This document shows positions 37,625-44,784 of a DNA stretch of 64,000 nt, one piece after another; the first letter of the stretch is position 1, and the number at the start of each line of letters is the position of its first letter. This stretch comes from Dyella nitratireducens (GTDB lineage: Bacteria > Pseudomonadota > Gammaproteobacteria > Xanthomonadales > Rhodanobacteraceae): positions 1,535,267 to 1,599,266 of the forward strand of contig NZ_BMJA01000001.1 of NCBI RefSeq assembly GCF_014642835.1, read 5' to 3'. Under the pieces are notes generated by a model. The model saw nothing but the letters and a program-made list of their open reading frames with translations, had not been told where the DNA came from and ran no database searches. A program made the position numbers and the translations under genes.

Positions 37625-38347
37625 TCAGTGTTCTCCCTGATTCCCTTGTTGCTGTTGGGAACGCTGCTTAAGGATGGCGGCCCTGAGTTTCTGCAAGCGC
37701 TCCGCCTGCGCATTGTTGGGTGGCGGCGGTGGCGGTGGGGTCTGGCGCATCATCTCGCCATTTTGTGGTTGCGGTGTTCCCGGTCCTGGTCCTGGTGGCG
37801 GGTTCATCGGCACCGCGCCCTGCGGTGCATTGGACGTACCGGCCGGCTGATCTATAGGAGCGCCGGCAGGCAGCTTCAGTTCCGTGCGTCCGCTGGGCGA
37901 GGTGAAAATGGCCGAGCGAGGTAATACCTGGAGGAGCTTCCAGTTGCTATCGGGCAAAGTCGCGCCCTCGCGTACGCTGACCTGTTTGTCGTCGTCGCCC
38001 TTGCCGTTGACGGGGCCGAGCAGGGCCATGCGCAGCTTGGGCGTCAGAATGATGCCAGTGAGCTGCAGATCGCCCAGGCTTACCCCTTCGCTGCCGCCGC
38101 CCTGGGTGACGATCGGCTTGCGATCGGCGCTGAACAAGGGGTGGTCCCAGGTTTGCGCATAGCTCGGCAGCGGTGGCGGGGTAGGTAGCGGGACGGCGCG
38201 CGCGGCAGGCAGCGGCGGCACCGGGCGTGGAGAATCCCAGCTTACGCCGCGGCCTGCGCCGATCAGCAGCGATGCCAGTGCGATGCCAAGCACCGCGACG
38301 GCAACGCCAAAAACAGGGGTGAGACGACGCTGGGCGGCGGCATTCAT
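37625..38347 (-). CDS. gspN: Type II secretion system protein N (XpsN-like, takes the GspC place)
   Basis: A 240-residue bitopic inner-membrane protein: one helix at about 11-32 (VFGVAVAVLGIALASLLIGA), a Pro-rich segment, then a domain resembling the HR region of GspC (DLQLTGIILTPKLRMALLGP ... TELKLPAG) and a Pro/Gln-rich tail. No PDZ domain. In Xanthomonas the N protein links the L-M platform to secretin D. The ATG at 38347 overlaps the gspM stop (ATGA); the longer open frame upstream lies inside gspM and is ignored. Confidence 0.87.
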   Translation of the reverse strand: MNAAAQRRLTPVFGVAVAVLGIALASLLIGAGRGVSWDSPRPVPPLPAARAVPLPTPPPLPSYAQTWDHPLFSADRKPIVTQGGGSEGVSLGDLQLTGIILTPKLRMALLGPVNGKGDDDKQVSVREGATLPDSNWKLLQVLPRSAIFTSPSGRTELKLPAGAPIDQPAGTSNAPQGAVPMNPPPGPGPGTPQPQNGEMMRQTPPPPPPPNNAQAERLQKLRAAILKQRSQQQQGNQGEH

Positions 38348-39003
38348 TCGTCGTCCCCTCCGGCGGGTTGTTCCGTCGGCCCGGATGCATTGGACGGTGC
38401 ACCGGATGTATTGGACGACCGCACGTAGCCGGCCAGCGTGAACTGCACTTCCAGCGGCGCGACATTCTTTTGCTGGTTCACCAGCGGATTGCGGTACACG
38501 CTGAAATCCTGCACGAACAAATACGGCTTGCTTTTCTCGAGCGTGTACAGCAATCCGACCAGCGGTTGCATGTCGCAATGAAGGCTGATGCTGACGACGA
38601 CCTTCTGATAAGGGTCGTTCGATGTCGTGCCCGGATTGTTCACCGGCATCTTCTGGCTGACTTCGCAGCTGCCTTCTTGCGCAAACTTGGCAGCATCGTC
38701 CACCACACGCTGCATCAGCCCCGCAGAGGCCGCGTTGGGATCGTTCTCCGGCAGGAAGGTGCTGCTGTCGGTCTGGTTGTGGCCGAGCTCTTCGATGCGC
38801 TTGAGCAATTGCGGCTTTTCGGCAATGGCCGCGGCATAGCGGCCTTGCGTGTCGCGCAGGTCATCCATCTGGCTGTCGATGTCGCGTAGCGGCGCAACGA
38901 ACCACCAATGCAGCAGCAGGAAATACGCAAGCACCAGCACGAGCACGAGCAAGCCGATTGCGGCAATGCGGCTTTCCGCCGGTTTCATGGTGCGCATCTT
39001 CAT
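38344..39003 (-). CDS. gspM: Type II secretion system protein M (GspMb type)
   Basis: A 219-residue inner-membrane platform protein: a single helix at about 11-34 (IAAIGLLVLVLVLAYFLLLHWW), a short coiled segment, and a periplasmic ferredoxin-like domain (VVVSISLHCDMQPLVGLLYTLEKSKPYLFVQDFSVYR), which is the PilO-like M subtype b. Coupled by overlapping stop/start to gspL and gspN. Confidence 0.9.
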   Translation of the reverse strand: MKMRTMKPAESRIAAIGLLVLVLVLAYFLLLHWWFVAPLRDIDSQMDDLRDTQGRYAAAIAEKPQLLKRIEELGHNQTDSSTFLPENDPNAASAGLMQRVVDDAAKFAQEGSCEVSQKMPVNNPGTTSNDPYQKVVVSISLHCDMQPLVGLLYTLEKSKPYLFVQDFSVYRNPLVNQQKNVAPLEVQFTLAGYVRSSNTSGAPSNASGPTEQPAGGDDE

Positions 39004-40160
39004 GGCTTGCCTCCCGCGCTGCTGCTCGCGGCGGGCTTGCCGGCGGAGGGTTTGTGCAGTTGCGCATCCATGAAGAAGCGTTCTTTGTTGGTGGCCGGAT
39101 CGCGCTGGATCACGCCCTGGAAGTTCGCACCGGTAAGCAGCTTGCTGCCCTGCAGGACATCGATCAACGATGCCGCTTTCGCGCTCTGACCCTGGATGCC
39201 GACGCGGCCGGAACTATCGACCGTGAAGCGCTCCAGCCAGGTGTCGTCCGGAATGCGCGCCGTGAGGTCTTGCAGCACATCCACGACTGCCACGGAATCG
39301 GTCTTGCGCTTGGCCAGGAAGCCGGCGGCGCCGGTGCTGTCCTCTAATTGCTTGCGCAGCTGCGCAATCTTCTGCGCGTCGGCGCGCATGTCGTCGACCT
39401 GGCTTTGCATGGCAGCCAGCGCTTCCTGACGGTTGTGCAGGTATTGGCCAAGGCACCACACCAGCAGCAGCACCGCGGTGACGATAAGGGAAAGATTGAG
39501 CCGGCGGCGCGGATCGCGATGCGCACGCGCCATCTCCGGCGGCAGCAGGTTCACGCCGAGTCGTGCGTCGCCATTGCACAAATCCACGGCATCGATCGCA
39601 ATGCCTGCATTGCGCAGATGTTCAAGCTTGGCATCGATCGCGCCGCGCGTGACCACCACGAGTTCAGCGGCGATGCGCCCGGCGGGTGCGGGGCCTGGCA
39701 GTTCGCGCAGGTCGTAATACACCTGGTCGACGCGGAACGGGGTTTGCCGATCCATTTCGAACGCGCCGATCTGGCGCAGGTTGTCGCGCGCGGCCTCGGG
39801 CAGCATCAGGCGCCGGCGCAACACGGCTTCTTGCGGCAAGCACAACGCCAGGCGTAGATCCTGACGATCAACATCAGCTACGGCGGTATTCAACAGGGCT
39901 TGCTGCTCGGGCGCATCCAGCGTATCGCTCCACGGCGCCGACGTTTGCGGCTGGCCGCTGCGGCGCACAGACCACTCGCCATCGTGATGATGCAACAGGC
40001 ACCACACGTTGCCGCCGCTGAAAAACGTCTGCCAGCGTGCGGGCAGCAGCGTGCGCAACTCGCCCCACCACCAGGTGAAAAAGGCCGGCAACGGCGAGCC
40101 GCGCCATGCACGGCGTGCACGTTCAAGCTGCGGTCGCAGTGTCTGCGTAGCGGAATTCAC
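39000..40160 (-). CDS. gspL: Type II secretion system protein L
   Basis: A 386-residue bitopic protein that binds the GspE ATPase from the cytoplasmic side. The N-terminal half is a shortened actin-like domain; one helix lies at about 222-241 (LNLSLIVTAVLLLVWCLGQYL), then a coiled coil (about 245-275) and a PilN-like periplasmic domain. Its start lies within the gspK end and its stop overlaps gspM. Confidence 0.9.
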   Translation of the reverse strand: MNSATQTLRPQLERARRAWRGSPLPAFFTWWWGELRTLLPARWQTFFSGGNVWCLLHHHDGEWSVRRSGQPQTSAPWSDTLDAPEQQALLNTAVADVDRQDLRLALCLPQEAVLRRRLMLPEAARDNLRQIGAFEMDRQTPFRVDQVYYDLRELPGPAPAGRIAAELVVVTRGAIDAKLEHLRNAGIAIDAVDLCNGDARLGVNLLPPEMARAHRDPRRRLNLSLIVTAVLLLVWCLGQYLHNRQEALAAMQSQVDDMRADAQKIAQLRKQLEDSTGAAGFLAKRKTDSVAVVDVLQDLTARIPDDTWLERFTVDSSGRVGIQGQSAKAASLIDVLQGSKLLTGANFQGVIQRDPATNKERFFMDAQLHKPSAGKPAASSSAGGKP

Positions 40161-41035
40161 TCCCCATCTCCCTCTTGCCAGCGCAGCACCGCAAAAGCCT
40201 GCGAACCGGGCCGATATCCTTGCAAGCGTACCGTGACACGCAAAATCGCGCGCGTGCCGTCGGCGAGCTCGGCCTCTGAACGAATACTATGCGTGATGCC
40301 ATTGTTGGCGACCAGCCCCGCGGCGGCGTTGGCACCTGCCGAAGAAGTTGGACGCGCGGCGATGATCGCTGCGGCATGTTGCAGATCCATGCCAGGAACC
40401 GAAGCCAGTGCGAGCAGCGGCGCCGTATTCGGGTCGGGACTGGCGCGGCCGGACCAAATCGTGACGTAGGGCGCAATGTTTGCGTAGATATCGGGCGTGA
40501 CGCCAAGCACCATTTGCAGCTCTTCCACGCTGGCAAACGGACCGTTACGCGGACCGTAGTCGCGGCCGGCCGCCGTGTAAGCCGCCTTGCGCTGAGCGAT
40601 CTGTTGCGGCGAAATCGGAAAGCTGCGCCAATCCACGATGGCCTGCGTAATCTCGCTGGCATGCGGGGCATCGACGCCTGCGTTCTGGAACAGGCGGGTA
40701 AGCACATCGGGCGACGCGGCATTCAGATCCACCTTGCCGCTTTCCGAGGTGACCGACACGCCGACCTTGGCATGCTCGAATTCGAACGGATAGACACGGC
40801 CATCGCCGATCCAACGATCGTTGACGTTGGGTGCCTGCAACGCATAGATCGCACGCATCACACCAGCCTCCGCGGCGTAATGCGCTTGTGCCTGCTGGAA
40901 TTGATAGCTCGACTGCAAACCTTCCGTGTGCGCGAGCACCGCGTAGCCGCCGAGCAGGATGGCGAGCAAGGTGCATGCCCACATCACCAGCAGCAGGGCC
41001 ACGCCACGTTGGTGTTTACCAAGCGTGCGCGTCAT
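40157..41035 (-). CDS. gspK: Type II secretion minor pseudopilin GspK
   Basis: A 292-residue minor pseudopilin expected at the tip of the pseudopilus. The short leader ends KHQRG before VALLLVMWACTLLAILLGGY; the large C-terminal alpha domain characteristic of K follows (VDLNAASPDVLTRLF, YGPRNGPFASVEELQMVLG). The start at 41035 overlaps the gspJ stop; the 58-codon longer frame lies in gspJ. Confidence 0.93.
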   Translation of the reverse strand: MTRTLGKHQRGVALLLVMWACTLLAILLGGYAVLAHTEGLQSSYQFQQAQAHYAAEAGVMRAIYALQAPNVNDRWIGDGRVYPFEFEHAKVGVSVTSESGKVDLNAASPDVLTRLFQNAGVDAPHASEITQAIVDWRSFPISPQQIAQRKAAYTAAGRDYGPRNGPFASVEELQMVLGVTPDIYANIAPYVTIWSGRASPDPNTAPLLALASVPGMDLQHAAAIIAARPTSSAGANAAAGLVANNGITHSIRSEAELADGTRAILRVTVRLQGYRPGSQAFAVLRWQEGDGE

Positions 41036-41817
41036 GGCCCGACTCCCGGCCCTCGCAAACCGCGCAGCAAGTTGCCCGGTCCCTGCATCGCTGCTGCATT
41101 GACGCGCAAGGGCACGCTCAACATCGGCCACGGACGATCCTGGTCGAGCGCCAGTTTGATCGTGACCAGGTTCGGCATGGTGGCGGGAGCATTCCAATCG
41201 CCCTGCCAATCCATCGGCTGGCCTTGCTGATTCAGGCCGCGATAGCTGAAGCTGCCGTCGATCACGCCATCCAGCAATACCTGCGGCTCGCCCACCGGCT
41301 TTGGCGCGCTACCGTCCGGCGGAAGTACGGCAAGACTCGCCACCAACTGCTTGCCGTGCTCACCGTTGACCAGTTTCAGCTCAATGAGCTGCGGCCCCAT
41401 ACGGCCGAGATAGCCCGGCAGCGGCGCGACGAAACGCATGCTGTCGCCGCTGCCGACGAAGAAGATGCCGTTGCCGTCGTTGTCATGACCCATCGGCTGC
41501 GCCATCGCCTGCGCGAGTTCGCGGCCCAGGAACTGTTGCGCGGAGCGTATTTCATCGAGTTGCTCGATCTTCACCGAACCGGCCTGCACGGTGTGCGTGG
41601 CTGAGCGCACGCCGGAATACACGCCGAGCAGCAGAAGCGCGAGCAAGGCCATGGCGCCGAGGACTTCGAGCAGGGTGAAGCCCTTGGCGGAACTTGCGAA
41701 ACGTGCGTAGGTTGGGGTGCAAACCCCAACATCGATATGTATGCGTGCATAGGAAGGTTGGGGTTTGCACCCCAACCTACGTGCTTCACGGCGATGCTGG
41801 CGCATGAAGTGTGTCAT
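41032..41817 (-). CDS. gspJ: Type II secretion minor pseudopilin GspJ with repeat-derived leader
   Basis: A 261-residue minor pseudopilin with prepilin cleavage expected at AKG/FTLLEV. The leader is 46 residues, much longer than the usual handful to twenty, because the palindromic repeat at 41707-41780 is translated in frame as RRLGCKPQ...VGVCTPTYA between MTHFMRQHRREA and RFASSAKG. The start at 41817 is well supported: its ATG overlaps the gspI stop (ATGA), and no ATG lies between the repeat and the cleavage site. The mature part (GVYSGVRSATHTVQAGSVKIEQLDEI) looks intact. Confidence 0.88.
   Translation of the reverse strand: MTHFMRQHRREARRLGCKPQPSYARIHIDVGVCTPTYARFASSAKGFTLLEVLGAMALLALLLLGVYSGVRSATHTVQAGSVKIEQLDEIRSAQQFLGRELAQAMAQPMGHDNDGNGIFFVGSGDSMRFVAPLPGYLGRMGPQLIELKLVNGEHGKQLVASLAVLPPDGSAPKPVGEPQVLLDGVIDGSFSYRGLNQQGQPMDWQGDWNAPATMPNLVTIKLALDQDRPWPMLSVPLRVNAAAMQGPGNLLRGLRGPGVGP
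41707..41780. repeat. 74-base palindromic repeat pair (GTAGGTTGGGGTGC type) inside gspJ
   Basis: Perfect 24-base inverted arms at 41707-41730 and 41757-41780 around a 26-base loop. Each arm is itself a hairpin (TTGGGGTGCAAACCCCAA). The element at 47527-47600 has the same arms, the same 74-base length and a related loop beginning ATCG. This copy is within the coding frame of gspJ. Confidence 0.95.
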
Positions 41818-42221
41818 TGCGCGTTGCTGCCAATTCGCAGCGTACTGAAATGCGCGGTGTGCTCGAACGGCGCCGAACCCCACATCACGTCAAGATCGAG
41901 CTTGTACATCCGGAAGGCATAGGGCGTAGTCGGCGGCGCTGAGTTCGGTACCGTCCACGGTGTCACCTGCAAGCGCCAGCGATAGCGATTGTCGAAATTC
42001 CCCTGCGTCACACCGGGCTGCAACGGCTCCAACACGAAGCGCGTATCAAGCGCCGAGCGAGCCCATAGCGCTGCTTGCGTATAGTCGGATGCTTTCTGCG
42101 TGAGCCGGATCGAACCACCCGCCACCTCCATCAACGCGCCGAAGGCGATCGCCAACAGCATGATGGCGGCAATCACTTCCAGCAGGCTGAAACCGTGTGC
42201 ATGGCGAAGCGAATGATTCAC
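41814..42221 (-). CDS. gspI: Type II secretion minor pseudopilin GspI
   Basis: A 135-residue minor pseudopilin. The prepilin site is AHG/FSLLEVIAAIMLLAIAFGALMEV after a nine-residue leader. The start is the GTG at 42221, which overlaps the gspH stop (GTGA); the open frame above it belongs to gspH. Family motif RYRWRLQVTP is visible in the C-terminal domain. Confidence 0.9.
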   Translation of the reverse strand: MNHSLRHAHGFSLLEVIAAIMLLAIAFGALMEVAGGSIRLTQKASDYTQAALWARSALDTRFVLEPLQPGVTQGNFDNRYRWRLQVTPWTVPNSAPPTTPYAFRMYKLDLDVMWGSAPFEHTAHFSTLRIGSNAQ

Positions 42222-42718
42222 GTGTGCTTCGCCGTATCGAAAATAGTGATGGCGCCCGTGAGCCACGATACGTTGACGTGCCATTCGCGCTGACCGCTGC
42301 GCAAAGTGATACGCCCGCCGGTGGAGCTGCCATCCGGAAAGAAACGAATACGTGCGATTTGACCGCTGGATTGGTCGCTGGCCGCGCTGGTGACCGAAAG
42401 CTCCAAGCCTTTCGGCAAGCGTATGTCGCGCTTGTCCGCACCACGATAGGTGCCGCCGCTGGTATCCACTTCGAACACGCTCTGTTGCGCGTGCACGATG
42501 GCCTGCGTACGCGTAGCACGCAGCGATGCGGCAAGCTCACCCGCCGCCGCATTGATACGTGCGCTGGCCAAGCCGTGCGACACCGAGATGGATACCGCTA
42601 CGGCGGCGATACCGATGAGAATGATGACGGCGAGCATTTCAAGCAGCGTGAAACCGCGCGTGCTGTTTGCTCTCGTCGCCCCGGCGAACGCCGGGGCCCA
42701 GCGCCTTGATGGCCCCAT
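42218..42718 (-). CDS. gspH: Type II secretion minor pseudopilin GspH, start codon within a repeat
   Basis: A pseudopilin of about 166 residues, cleaved at TRG/FTLLEMLAVIILIGIAAV. The only in-frame ATG near the site is at 42718, in the loop of the repeat pair 42673-42754; the leader (MGPSRRWAPAFAGATRAN...) is therefore repeat sequence. Upstream the frame stays open to 42916, but this would add a leader of about 88 residues built of repeats and hairpins, so I prefer 42718. The binding site is weak. The mature protein and its C-terminal WHVNVSWLTGAITIF are normal. Confidence 0.8.
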   Translation of the reverse strand: MGPSRRWAPAFAGATRANSTRGFTLLEMLAVIILIGIAAVAVSISVSHGLASARINAAAGELAASLRATRTQAIVHAQQSVFEVDTSGGTYRGADKRDIRLPKGLELSVTSAASDQSSGQIARIRFFPDGSSTGGRITLRSGQREWHVNVSWLTGAITIFDTAKHT

Positions 42719-42754
42719 AAAGTCGCCAGGTCCCGGCGTTCGCCGGGGCGACGA
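42673..42754. repeat. Palindromic repeat pair (CGTCGCCCCGGCG type) over the gspH start
   Basis: Perfect 23-base inverted arms at 42673-42695 and 42732-42754; each arm is itself a hairpin (CCCCGGCGAACGCCGGGG). It spans the start codon and leader of gspH. Confidence 0.92.
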
Positions 42755-42825
42755 GGCTAGGGCTTTTCCGCAAGCTTGCCGGGGATCGGCACCAAAGCTC
42801 GCCTTGAAACTCATGAAAACATGCT

Positions 42826-42895
42826 TCGAACCGCTCTTATCGCAAGAGCGGCTCTTCACCCTAACCTTTCCCCGGTTGGAGAAAAGGAATCGGGC
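42826..42895. repeat. Hairpin and degenerate repeat between gspG and gspH
   Basis: An 8-bp hairpin CCGCTCTT/AAGAGCGG around five bases (42831-42851), followed by CCCTAACCTTTCCCCGGTTGG...GAAAAGG, which resembles a decayed CCCTCTCCCC-type repeat. On the minus strand this hairpin follows gspG, where it might lower read-through into gspH. Confidence 0.6.
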
Positions 42896-42906
42896 GCGTA
42901 CATCTA

Positions 42907-43347
42907 TCACTGCCAATTCCCCACATCCGCGTCATAGCCCTCCCCACCAGGCTTGCCATCGCGTCCGTAGAAAATCAGGTCGTAGTTGCCGTGCTCACCC
43001 GGATACTTGTAGCCAAAGTCGTGGCCCCACGGATCCTTGAGCTGCGACGGCTTGACGTACGGCCCCTGCCAGTTGGTGGCGTTGGAGGGCTTGCTGACCA
43101 GATCCGGCAACTGCGCAGGCGGCGAACCGTTGTCCAGGGAGTAGGCGTCGATGGCCTGGCTCAGGGTGGTGAGCTGGGCTTTGCCGGCGCCGTATTTGCC
43201 CTTGTCCACGCTGCTGCCAACCTGGCGTACCACGATCGCACCGACGATGCCGATCAGCACGATCACGGCCAGCATTTCCAGCAACGTAAAACCCGCGCTG
43301 CGATGGGGGTGGCGAAGCTGCCGGGTCCGTGGATATCTGTACTGCAT
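42907..43347 (-). CDS. gspG: Type II secretion major pseudopilin GspG
   Basis: A 146-residue major pseudopilin. Leader MQYRYPRTRQLRHPHRSAG is cleaved before FTLLEMLAVIVLIGIVGAIV; the C-terminal half carries the GspG calcium-loop region (DPWGHDFGYKYPGEHGNYDLIFYGRDGKPGGEGYDADVGNW). GGAG upstream supports the ATG at 43347 over a longer frame. Sixty bases separate it from gspF. Confidence 0.95.
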   Translation of the reverse strand: MQYRYPRTRQLRHPHRSAGFTLLEMLAVIVLIGIVGAIVVRQVGSSVDKGKYGAGKAQLTTLSQAIDAYSLDNGSPPAQLPDLVSKPSNATNWQGPYVKPSQLKDPWGHDFGYKYPGEHGNYDLIFYGRDGKPGGEGYDADVGNWQ

Positions 43348-43407
43348 AGGTTGGTTTCTCCGTATCGAAGCGTGAAATAAAAAGCTATGAAAGTCGGACA
43401 ACGGCGA

Positions 43408-44625
43408 TCATTGGATGTTGCTGGTGAGACTGAGCAGCGGCAGCAGGATGGCCGCCATGATGATGGCCACAAAGAAGGTCATCACGATGGTAAGCGTGGG
43501 CACCAGCGCGGCCAGCAGGCGATCGATGGAGCGCCGGCTTTCCAGCTCGAACGTGTCGGCGACTTTCAGCAGCATGGTGTCGAGCTGCCCGGCCTCCTCG
43601 CCCACCTGCACCATCTGGATCGCCAGGCGAGGGAAGCGCTGCGATTGACCTAGCGCAAGGCTCAGGCCATTACCGCCTTTCACCATGTCGGTGGCCTGCA
43701 CCAGCGATTCATCCAGCGCGCGATTGGACGTCACCATGCGCGCAATGCTCAAAGCAGAAAGCAGTGGCACACCGTTTTTCACCAAAGTGCCCAACGTGCG
43801 CGCGAGACGTGCGGTTTCCACCTTCAACACCAGCGGACCGACCAGGCGCATCTTCAACAGACGCTCGTGCCATGCCAGGCGCAGCGCCGGATCGCGCATG
43901 CGCGAACGCCACAGCATGAAGCCCCCGATGACGATCACCAGAATCAGCCACCACCAGTTCTGCATCGTCGTACCCAGCGCAAGTACGGCGCGGGTAATCC
44001 AGGGAATCGGCACCTGCATGTCCTGGAAAATCGGCACGAACTGCGGCACGACGTAGGTGAGCAGCAACAGCAGCGAGCCAAACACGCCGACCATCAGGAA
44101 CGCCGGGTAGATCAGCGCATTGATGATGCTGCCGCGCAGCTCCTGCGTGCGTTCCAGGTAATCGGCCAGACGGCGCAGCGTATCTTCCAGCGAACCACCG
44201 ACTTCACCCGCGCGCACCAGCGCGATATAGAGCTTGGGGAAGACGCCGTGCTCCTCATCCATCGCTTGCGACAACGGCGTACCGCCGCGCACACGATCGC
44301 GCACGCGTTCGATCAATTTTTTGGCGTGCTCGCCTTCGGGCAGATCCATCAGAATGCCGAGCGCGCGATCCAGCGGCTGCCCTGCGCCAAGCAAGGTGGC
44401 CAGCTGATGCGTGAATTGCGCCAATTGGTCGCCGCTGAACGGACCGCGCTTGAACAGGCCGGCAAATCCGCTGCTGGCACCCTCCGCATTGGCGGGCTTG
44501 GCCTCCAGCGGCGTGTGGCCCTGATCCTGCAGGCGCACGATCACTTCATCAAGGCTTGCGGCCTCCATCTGTCCTTGCACGATTTCGCCGGAGGCACTGA
44601 TGGCGCGGTAACGGAACTGGCTCAT
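43408..44625 (-). CDS. gspF: Type II secretion inner-membrane platform protein GspF
   Basis: A 405-residue polytopic platform protein with two GspF domains and three main helices (about 170, 220 and 375), including AGEVGGSLEDTLRRLADYLE and GEEAGQLDTMLLKVADTFELE. Start at 44625 (MSQFRYRAISASGE). Its Shine-Dalgarno GGGGGAGGAG at about 44634-44643 (minus strand) belongs to the edge of the repeat 44633-44755. A longer frame upstream would translate the repeat. Confidence 0.95.
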   Translation of the reverse strand: MSQFRYRAISASGEIVQGQMEAASLDEVIVRLQDQGHTPLEAKPANAEGASSGFAGLFKRGPFSGDQLAQFTHQLATLLGAGQPLDRALGILMDLPEGEHAKKLIERVRDRVRGGTPLSQAMDEEHGVFPKLYIALVRAGEVGGSLEDTLRRLADYLERTQELRGSIINALIYPAFLMVGVFGSLLLLLTYVVPQFVPIFQDMQVPIPWITRAVLALGTTMQNWWWLILVIVIGGFMLWRSRMRDPALRLAWHERLLKMRLVGPLVLKVETARLARTLGTLVKNGVPLLSALSIARMVTSNRALDESLVQATDMVKGGNGLSLALGQSQRFPRLAIQMVQVGEEAGQLDTMLLKVADTFELESRRSIDRLLAALVPTLTIVMTFFVAIIMAAILLPLLSLTSNIQ

Positions 44626-44632
44626 AAACCAG

Positions 44633-44755
44633 TCTCCTCCCCCTGCATGCAGGGGGAGGTTGGGAGGGGGTTGCGCGAGCTTGCGGCGATACACGAATTC
44701 ACGGCAAAAGTGGGGACTTCACCCCACCCCGACCCGCCCCTACTGCACGTAGACG
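44633..44755. repeat. Repeat pair (CTCCCCCTGCATGCAGGGGGAG type) between gspE and gspF
   Basis: Left arm CTCCCCCTGCATGCAGGGGGAG followed by GTTGGGAGGGGG (44635-44668); right arm CACCCCGACCCGCCCC...CGTAGACGAGGGAG (about 44718-44754), more decayed. Same family as 25070-25231 and 53515-53672. The left arm reads as a purine-rich ribosome binding site on the minus strand just before gspF. Confidence 0.85.
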
Positions 44756-44784
44756 AGGGAGTAAATCGTGGAAGTTTGCAGCAC

